DNA from: Daedaleopsis sinensis
Lineage: Eukaryota > Basidiomycota > Agaricomycetes > Polyporales > Polyporaceae
Direction: 5' to 3'
Assembly (NCBI GenBank): GCA_033807695.1
Contig: CM066309.1
Location: forward strand, 1,364,001 to 1,428,000
DNA length: 64,000 bases
The position numbers and the translations under genes are program-made. The notes under the pieces were generated by a model. It was not told the DNA's origin and did not search any database. It was given only the letters and a program-made list of their open reading frames with translations. Within the stretch, counting starts at the first letter, position 1, and every line of letters begins with the position of its first letter. Positions 56,079 through 64,000 of the stretch are shown here, piece after piece.

Positions 56079-56955
56079 TCAACGATGCTCACGTACATTA
56101 TGATGGGTTTCCAGATGATTCTGCATCAAGTCAAATCGGTTCGTCTCGTACACACATATGTGACACCCCCACCAGACGTTCAGGTGTACAAGAACATAGT
56201 GCCGCTCGAGCTCCGTGCGAACAAGGGGCTCCGAAATGCATCCTGGAACCCTGCAACGGAATTTCTGCTTGTTGTTACCCTCACCCGGATGGTGCGCTCG
56301 CCAATGAGAGAGGGCCACCTTCACGTTTTCGAGCGACAGCCAAGTCGAGCAGTGGTCGATGTTGCACCGGACGTGGCGGTTTGGTCTGAGAACCAAACCC
56401 TGGATGCGCGCGTGGGGTGATTTCTCGTCGCCTGCGCGCGGTGGTTCCCATGCGTTATTGTGAACTCCATAGCTTCCGGGAGCACCACAGAGATCGGAGC
56501 CCTCTTCTTCTTCGACGTCCTGACTCTCCCCGACATTTTTACTCTCCTCGATGTGGAAGCTCTCACCGTCTTCCTCACCCTCCTCTACATCGAAGCCCTC
56601 GTTGTACTCATCCTCTTCGACGTCAGAATAAGGACGTTTGCGTCGCAGGGGAGATTGCGGCGGGTCGGCGTCGGGCGTCCACCAGACATCGGGGTTCCGG
56701 AGGACTGACGAAGAGGGCTGTGTAGAGGGTGTGGCAACGCGATCGATGGGATCATCATAGCGTAGGAATCGATGCCGTGATTCAGGGTTGAACCGCACTT
56801 CAAACGTGTAGTACTAAGAGAATGAGAATCAGCGGGGATGATGAATAAGGGAGAGGCCCGGGGACACTCACGTCTGAGTCGCACCATTCATCGAGAGTGG
56901 AGACGTTAGTTGGTATCGGGGTGGAGTTCGGGAGGGTGTTGAGAATGCCTGACAT
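56079..56955 (-). CDS. C2H2 zinc-finger protein, copy B (272 residues)
   Basis: Exons 56955-56872 and 56813-56079 join in phase 0 across a 58-base intron. The start gives MSGILNTLPNSTPIPTNVST. An acidic Glu-rich stretch fills the middle. The C terminus aligns with copy A: HARIQGLVLRP, then CNIDHCSTWLSLENVKVALS with HWRAHH, CRVPGCISEPLVRTELERHY with VLVH, and CHICVYETNRFDLMQNHLET with HH. It has lost one intron relative to copy A, and its N terminus is unrelated to copy A, so the N-terminal halves have been replaced or have diverged beyond recognition. Confidence 0.8.
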
Positions 56956-57399
56956 GGTAGTGGTTTTGCAGCGCGGATAAGCCTCTGAAGGATGAACAAG
57001 GGAGTTCTGGAGAAGGGCATCGTCCAGGTCGAAGGCTGTATTTATACGCAGTACTTCCGCAAGCGAGAGGCCAGATCCCGCCGATTATTTGGCGAGCAGC
57101 TGCAGGTCGCCAGGCTTTACAAACCCGCCCGCGGTCCTGGTCTCACTACGGATACATCCCCGCTCGTTAGCCGACACGGAGGACGCTAGCCGAAGGGCAC
57201 CGGAGGATTGACAACTACCCCGGACTGCGTTCGGACCGTGCATGCAGCCAGCAAAGCTGTTGTACAGTCACATTCCCACCAGGCAAAGCCCCCACGCGCA
57301 CGCGCATGCGCGATGACGGTAGACGCCTCTCGCCGTCCGGCCCCGCGGATATCCATTCTGTTCAGGCCCCCGAGACCGCCGCTGTCCAGCCCCACTGCT

Positions 57400-58260
57400 T
57401 GAAGGATTACGACTCACCGCATAGCATCTGCAAGACCTTTGTGCGCACCGAGCCATAGCGACAGACTGGGACTAGCGACCCTTAGTTACCGGGAGCGTTG
57501 GGCCAGGCTCCAGCTCCGGTTCGTCTTGCCTCTTTCGGAAAGCTCCTCGATTGCTCGACCCGCTTTGCGGTCTCTCCTACCGCAGCAACCCGTCCTCCTC
57601 CGGGGCGCGCGGTGTCGGATAAGGATAGGTCCCCTCCTCCTCCAAAATGCCTCCGCGATGGGCGGCACCGTTGGATCGGGAAGCTATGTGCGGAGAGGTC
57701 GCCAGCGAGGGGCCGAGGTCCTAGGCACGCGTACGTCGGGAGACCCTTGAGTATGGATAGCGTAGCCGAGATGTGATGAGGTGGTGGGAGGCTCTGGGTG
57801 TCTGGATGGTGAGTGGCCCCTATCACGGTCGGAACGGTGGGCCGTCTCTCGCTTTGGTCGACGTGGCCCATGTCAAAGAGCGGTCCTATTGTGCGATCAT
57901 CTGCGCGTCCTTTTGCCACTGCATTGAGACTTATCGTTGCATATTGAACTTTCAAAGCTGACCAGCAGCATTGTGGCAGCACGCCCCCGGAACTTGACCG
58001 CTGTTTCTATGATTTTGACACGGTCCCGGAGATAACAGAACAATGGTAACACTGGAAAAGCGATTGTCAGATACGAAGACCATCAAAGCCATGATCATAC
58101 TTTCTCACGGGTCGCACAATGCGACCGGCGACGTACACAGTCCGAGTTGGTCTCGAAGTAGTTCTGACCGTCGGCTTCCACTGTGAGCAGATCGTATCGG
58201 TCGAACGTATTCACTACCATGCTGTAGAAACTCGCGACGTCGCATGGGAGGAGCAGATGA
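57400..58260. repeat. Right copy of the duplicated flank of the C2H2 genes
   Basis: The partner of 53690-54460, upstream of copy B. Open frames over it on both strands (57439-57982) differ between the copies and contain stops in the other copy, so they are not genes. Confidence 0.75.
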
Positions 58261-59508
58261 TTTTATAAACATCGGTGAGCTGTTACACACTCGCACTCTG
58301 CGGAGGCACGCACCATCACCAGCATCGGACCGTTCTGGCCGCGCGATATTTCCCGGAAGAACACGACACGTCGTCCTACCAGTGTCCAATGGTGGGCCTC
58401 TCCCTCTCTTCCCGAAGTAACTTCTGGATGCCCTTGTGTAACAATGAGCGGTGTCGACGGAGGTGACTTGAGGATATGTATCCGCCGCCTCTCTGCGTCC
58501 GAGTCGCTGCCAGTGATCCTCTGGTTCTCTATACTGCTTTTAGCAGTATCCCTTATTCGTCACCTATGTAGCTCGTCACCTTCGACACACCTGGGAGTAC
58601 GACGCGCCGCCTACGGTAAGACGCGTGAACTTGAGATCCCGAAGCGCGCCGGGAATTGCCACTACCAGCGCGCCCTACCATCGCATATACCACATCGACG
58701 GTTAAGGAGTACCTCTCCCTGCCCAAGTACATTTTTGCCTTAGGGCGACACTCGGACGATGCTGTAGGTCGCGCGCGACCGTGCTATGCCACGTGTTACG
58801 TAGCGACTTCATGCGTCAGTGAGCATCTTACTGAGCTAGACGTAGGTGCAGACACATACCAATGTTTGTTGTCCTCAACACATCCTCTGTATCCGATCAT
58901 CCAGAACTGGGCTCTGGTGGACATGAGTCGCGAAAAAAAAATCGAGCGTTGACTCCGAGCGTGTGGCTGGTATTAGTACTAGGCGGCGAAGTCTTAGTTT
59001 CTTTGCTCGCCAGTGAGTATGCCGTTCATGAAGTAGAGCGACTGTGAATGGGTGGGATATGACCGGTGCTCCATAGTCTGAGATAGTAGCTAGTGAACGA
59101 TTCAACCCTCAGGCCAAGTCATGGCGCGAACGTCGATATCTCAGTCGCGGCCGCGATCTCGTTGGAAGAGGGCGCTCGCCGCATTTGGCAATATTGTGGC
59201 ACCCCACCGACTCTGCCACAGTGCCATTGCAATCCACGGCCAACCTGTTCGAATGGCCAATCGAAATGCAGAATTCCATAAAAATTCCTGACGACAACAT
59301 GTGCTTGAGGTATAAAGCATGTAAAGCACACTAGATAGCGATAGAGTGAGAGTCGTCCATTCCACGTCTACGTATGTCATGGTATTATGTACAACTAGAA
59401 CCAAGCGTGCCTATCTAAAACGATCTTGTATTTCAAGATATGGGGTATGACGATCATGAGGGTCGTGTCGATGCAGTTTTGTAGAAGGACGAAGGTCCAT
59501 TATAGAGC
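58261..59508. other. Boundary region, one weak frame
   Basis: A plus-strand region from 58444 to 58952 shows two overlapping frames (one ending SSTHPLYPIIQNWALVDMSR) that may be a small spliced gene, not resolved. The rest is the 3' flank of the MATE gene. The accessory region ends somewhere here. Confidence 0.35.
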
Positions 59509-62038
59509 TCAATGTGATGCTTCGACATCACCCTGTCCGTGCATGGCCTTCCGATCCTGCTCTAGCCGGATGCGCACCTTCTCGACCTCGCGCGTCCAGT
59601 CCGTGCTGAGGGAGAGCCAGATCCCCACAGTAGCGCTGTACATGAGCGAGATGGTCAGGCCGATCCAGAGCCCGTGGAGCTCCATGCCTCGCCAGAACGC
59701 AAGCCATATACCGAAAGGGATACCTGCGAGCCGGCGGCAGTGTCAGCAGGGCCGTATGACGTAGGGTATGCCATGTACAACTTGAAGCATGGTTCTTGAG
59801 TCGGGAAGAACGTACCGACGACATAGTACGCGCTAAGATTTAGGAGCGCCCCCGTGAACTGCTTTCCGACCGCGCGGAGGATGCCCGACGTGATCGCACT
59901 CAGGCCATCGGTGACCTGGAAGAGCGCGACAAGAGGCAGGATGGACGCGACTAGGGAGACGACAGCTGCATGGATGTAGCGGAAAGGGGTTAGCGTGGCA
60001 TGCTTGACAAAGGCGTCAGTACATACCGGGATCATCGTTGAACATATATGCCCACTTAGTCCTGAAGACGACGAACATCGCGCTGTCGCCGTGCGTCAGC
60101 CATGCCAGACGTCAGGCGAATCATGCACGGAAGACATACCTCCATACTGCACTGATGACCAGTGACATCAGCAGAGAGCATCTCGTCGCGACTGCAGCAC
60201 GCTTCGCGTTCTCTTCGCCCAGGAGGTTCCCGATGCTGGATGTGTGATATATGAGATGGCTGAGACACTCAAAAAAGTTGTAAGTCATACCGCACGGAGG
60301 ACGCGACGCTCAGCGCGAAGGGTGCCTGGTACGTCGTAGATGCAGACACAAGGAGAACGGACTGAGTCGCCAAAGCAGTGGGTCCGAGCCTGGGCGACAA
60401 GTGTCAGGCCAAAAATGTTCGCCATGAGCTAAGTACGGCATAAACTCACTGGCTAGCGGCAACTGTGTGGAACTAACGTCAGCACCCGCCCGAGATGAGT
60501 CAGAAAAACGCGACTGACGTCCAACAAGCTCCCATGACCACCACTCGCTGGCGACCTGCCCCACTCCAGACAACCCGAGTTGCACGAGGACGCCGAGACT
60601 GGTGAAGCATCGCATGGAAAGCGGGTGCCATGCGGTCTTCGGCACGAAGACTACCCCGTAGATGATAGACAGGATAGATATGAGATTGAAGGAAATGGCG
60701 GTAGCGATCGGTGCGCCGATGAATCCTAGACGGAAGGGCTCGGGCCCCCACACTGTGTGCGTCAACGGTCAAAACAACAAGAGGCTGGGAAGAGAGAACG
60801 ACGTACCTAGTAGATAGTTGAGCACTGCGTTCACAGGTGCCACTCCAAGTATAATGCGCGTGGGCACCGCGAAGAGCCCTACACGATAGATTGTTATCAG
60901 CAGACGTCTGGCGATACAGCCGCATCTTGAAGTCAGACCTTGTGACTGGAAGTAACGCCGGGAAATGGAGTTGAACGCGTAAGCCGGGAGACCGAGACAT
61001 GACCATCTGAGATAAATAGCGGCAAGGCGAGCGACCTCTGGCTCCTGCTTGAGGAAGAGGAGGATACTTTCTGAGCTCCACCACACGAAGAATATTGGCT
61101 GGGAGGCATAGTCTAATCAGATTCCTCCATACATTCGTGACGGGTCGAATGACTTACTACGAGTGCAGCAGCCATCACAATAGCTGGTCACAGCGAGATG
61201 CGTCAGTGTTGGACATTGCGGTGGATTGGAGACACGACGAACGTGTGCGGTCTCGTCGGAAGCCCCGGACGCGCTTGGGAAAGAGTGCGACTTACTCATT
61301 CGCTGAGACCAGAGTCCGACAAGCTGGGGTTGAGAAGACGTCCATGCGCTCGGGAGCATAGTGTCCAACGTGCTTGCGAAGCCTTGGATTATACTAAAGC
61401 CCGACACACTCGCAGTCATGGATCCAATTGTGGAGGCCGCGAGCGCGTTGGTGGACAGATGTCCTAGGGAGATGACCGACGCGACGACCAGAGAGTATTC
61501 AAACAGATGTGTCCTTGAGATACGCATCAGTTCACGAACGGCAGCACTGTGCAGGGCGGCGAAGATACACGCACCCGAAAACCGGAAGGGTATACTTGGT
61601 CAATATTGCGAACTCCTCCCTGTACATCTTCCTGAGGCTCGGAGGCTCCACTGCATCTTCTGCATCGCACTCCTCTGCGATGCGTGGGACGGGAGGGGCA
61701 AGGAGCGGAGTGTTCTCGTTGGGCTCCTTAGGAGTCGGCCCAGAGCGGTGACCATGTCTGTCCGGGAGTGGACCCATGATGGGGTTGAAGGGGGTGAGGT
61801 ACCCAGTAGGAAGACTCTTGCGTCGAGGAACTGGTCTGTGACCGTCACCGCGGATGTCCACCCCGTTCGCGTTGTCGTCGTCGCGGTCGTCGTCTTCGGT
61901 ATCCGATGGTATTGAGCTTTCAATGCCCCCACCTGCCTCTACTGGATTCAGGCCGTGTGATGCAGCATATTGCGAAAGCAGGGCGTAGTCTGAGGGCAAG
62001 GAGGACGGCGACGAGTAGTGAACATACGTGGAGGACAT
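59509..62038 (-). CDS. MATE-family efflux transporter, 600 residues, 12 exons
   Basis: Multidrug and toxic compound extrusion transporters export organic cations by proton or sodium antiport, here probably across the vacuolar or plasma membrane. Twelve exons join in frame: 62038-61575, 61513-61296, 61183-61158, 61098-60939, 60878-60807, 60752-60519, 60462-60450, 60389-60291, 60235-60140, 60082-60027, 59965-59816 and 59723-59509. A hydrophilic N-terminal tail of about 140 residues precedes two MatE repeats, with TKYTLPVFGTHLFEYSLVVA, QPQLVGLWSQRM, LPAYAFNSISRRYFQSQG, LFAVPTRIILGVAPVNAVLN, FIGAPIATAISFN, LGVLVQLGLSGVGQVASEWW, IGNLLGEENAKRAAVATR and GILRAVGKQFTGALLNL. Exon 7 is a 13-base micro-exon (the LAAS segment). 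This is a core host gene that marks the right boundary of the accessory region. Confidence 0.93.
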
Positions 62039-62324
62039 GGCGATAGTTTATGAAGGGACACGCTCCAAAGTGGACTACAAAGTTTGAAGGAAAGAATGGT
62101 CGGGTTACCGGAACCGAGCAGCCGCATATAATGTATGCTTTGATACCTGTAACGTCATAAGTAGTCGCAGATAAACGGCGTTAACAAGTTGAAGAAGGAC
62201 CCTTACCTCCGTCTAACAGACTTACAAGCCTTACTTACCGGGATTACCACGCGATATAACGCCGATCAATGTAAGTCGACGAAGCTTGACGCCGGCTTTC
62301 GCCACATCCTCTCGACCCCCACCG
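62039..62324. promoter_or_regulatory. Bidirectional promoter between MATE and SAM50
   Basis: The two genes are transcribed away from each other from starts 286 bases apart. The spacer contains a TATAATGTAT patch near 62127-62137 but no obvious shared operator. Confidence 0.6.
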
Positions 62325-64000
62325 ATGGCCGACTCGGAGCCCACGGCTCCTCCCCTACAGCCACCTTTGCAAAACACCTCTTCGCCGCGCGACAGAGAAC
62401 CCGATCCCGTGGATATCGAAAAATACCGGAAATGGTGGGAGGAGCGCAAGCTAAGGAAGCTGCATGGGCAGTACGAGTCTGCGCTCGTGCAGTTGTCGGA
62501 ACTGGTGAGCTTTTCACGCGTCGTGCGCGACGGGGAAAGTGCCGATGCTGGAAAAACAGGTCAATGAGAACCTCTCGACCCCGCTCAACATCGCGTCTGT
62601 ACGCGTACGCGGTGCGGCGCGGACACGCGAGTCCTTCCTCGGCTCCATCATCGACCCAATCCTCCAGTCGCGGGACGAGAAGGAGGATCCGACGCTGGGG
62701 TCGGTCCTGCGCAAGACGAAGGAGATCAAGAGCCTGCTAGAGGAGTCTGACTTGTTCACCCAGGTCGAGGCCATCATCGACAGGAGTCGGAGCGCCCTGG
62801 CGAGCCCGGACGACGTGGACGTGGTGTTCCTCACGAAGGAAAAGGGGAGGTACTTCGTGCAGACCAGTACGCAGGTTGGGAACAACGAGGGTGGTGCGGT
62901 GCGTGTCTCTTCTCGTATTTCAACTCGTCTTCGAAGAAGCCGCATGCGAGAAGCGAGCCAAACCCTACCATGCCACCTTTCTACCTCGGTGCAACCTAGG
63001 GCATCAAGCGTGCTCTAGATGGATAACTGCATGACACGCTCCTTACGTCGCAAGTCTGCTTATCACGTCGTGTGCCATGCGTCGTCTGCCTCTGGCAACA
63101 CGTACGGAACGAACGTGCGTCGGCAAAAACGCCACCATTAGAGCATACTTCGTGTCCTAATATGGACTGAAGTTCACCGGCCCCTGGTTTCGACTGCCTT
63201 CTTAAAGCTCTCAACCACACCCGTACTCACTCAGACTATCCACTTCTACAGACCGCAACATGTCGTGTGCGCAACACCTTCGGCGGGGCAGAGACATTCG
63301 AGGCAAACGTCGCCTTCGCGACCAAGACGCGAATGTCCTTCAATGCGTCCCTCACCGCGCCCCTCACACCGACTCTTAAGACCCGCGGCGAGGTCTCGAT
63401 CTTTGGTATGGAGCGCGACAACTCGAGCTTCGCGAGCAGCTCCGAAGGCGTGCGCGGCGTCCGGGCAGTCCTCAGGGTGAGCTAGGTCAGGTCGGTTCCT
63501 CCTGCCACATAGTAGCTCACTGATGAGCCCCGCCCGCGCGTCTGCGACAGACTGGTACGCTCCCAACTGGCTCGCACGAGTTCGGGTACGAGGCCGTGCT
63601 CAGGCATATCAGCAACCTCACTCCGTCCGCGTCTATAAGGTACGCATTATTGTGCACAGCGTATGCATCCTTCCCTGAGTGTTGATTTCCCACATAGCAT
63701 GCGTGAAGCGGCGGGTCAGTCCATCAAGTCGTCTGTATACCACTCCTGGACACGCGATACACGAGACGATAGGTTGCTCGGGAAGCGGGGCTCATATACC
63801 AAGTTCTTCCACGAGCTGGCCGGCGTCGGCGGCGACACCTCCTTTTACAAGACCGAGGCGCAAGGGCAGTTCGCGCGCTCATTACTACCAGGGGTGGTAC
63901 GTCCTTCCCTCCGTTGCTTCCTCATATCGTGGCTCTATTGAGCTCTTTATGATAGACTTTGTCGCTCGCCGCGCGAGGAGGCGCCCTATGGAATTTCGGC
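62325..64000 (+). CDS. SAM50: SAM50/TOB55 mitochondrial outer-membrane assembly protein, 5' part
   Basis: SAM50 is the Omp85-family barrel that inserts beta-barrel proteins into the mitochondrial outer membrane. Exons: 62325-62504, 62560-62898, 63252-63476, 63551-63639, 63698-63896 and 63957 to beyond the edge, all in phase. The N-terminal part covers an acidic start, ENLSTPLNIASVRVRGAART, DLFTQVEAIIDRSRSAL, DVDVVFLTKEKGRYFVQTST and the single POTRA domain. Barrel strands follow: NTFGGAETFEANVAFATKTR, MSFNASLTAPLTPTLKTRGE, HEFGYEAVLRHISNLTPSAS, SVYHSWTRDTRDDRLLGKRG. The second intron is 353 bases, far longer than the others. The gene runs off the window before the conserved C-terminal RFQLGG region. 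Confidence 0.93.

Noticed and set aside
57482..57982. 166-codon minus frame in the duplicated C2H2 flank
   Set aside because: The equivalent position in the other copy is broken by stops and shifts, so it is not conserved as protein.
1100..59500. Endogenized giant-virus genome
   Set aside because: RNR subunits and a small kinase fit, but I saw no major capsid protein, family B DNA polymerase, packaging ATPase or D5-type primase, and the genes have spliceosomal introns. Kept only as a hypothesis in the island finding.

Overview
The window is nuclear DNA of a filamentous basidiomycete, most likely an agaricomycete. The reasons are dense short GT-AG introns of about 45-60 bases with CTRAY branch points, an Agaricomycete-type Helitron, Ty3/gypsy debris, a MYND finger protein, a T5orf172 protein, and conserved genes (snurportin-1, a MATE transporter, SAM50). 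Nothing supports a bacterial genome: there are no operons or CRISPR arrays, and I saw no tRNA or rRNA. A narrower placement such as Polyporales is only a guess.

Layout: snurportin-1 (minus strand, 5' half only) fills 1-1051. A MATE transporter (59509-62038, minus) and the divergent SAM50 gene (62325 to the end, plus) fill the right edge. These are ordinary host genes. The roughly 58 kb between them is a mosaic of lineage-specific intron-rich genes and mobile elements. From left to right it holds: a T5orf172/MUG113 gene; several unknown small genes; a MYND protein; an F-box-like protein (family A, copy 1); ribonucleotide reductase small subunit R2; a large Helitron split by a 2.2-kb inverted-repeat element; family A copy 2; unknown genes; a compact protein kinase; family A copy 3, with a nucleotidyltransferase-like motif; a 455-residue unknown protein; ribonucleotide reductase large subunit R1; two members of unknown family B (a third lies at 6.4-7.7 kb); a rearranged gypsy fragment; and a duplicated C2H2 zinc-finger gene.

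How the parts relate: R1 and R2 are the two halves of one enzyme and lie 22 kb apart in the same island. Both keep their catalytic residues, yet both diverge strongly from the usual fungal sequences, and R2 lacks the C-terminal peptide that normally docks into R1. Families A and B each have three divergent members scattered through the island, as expected of a fast-evolving accessory region. The gene models below were spliced by hand from the sequence. Joins that restore a family alignment are firm; models for unrecognised genes are tentative.
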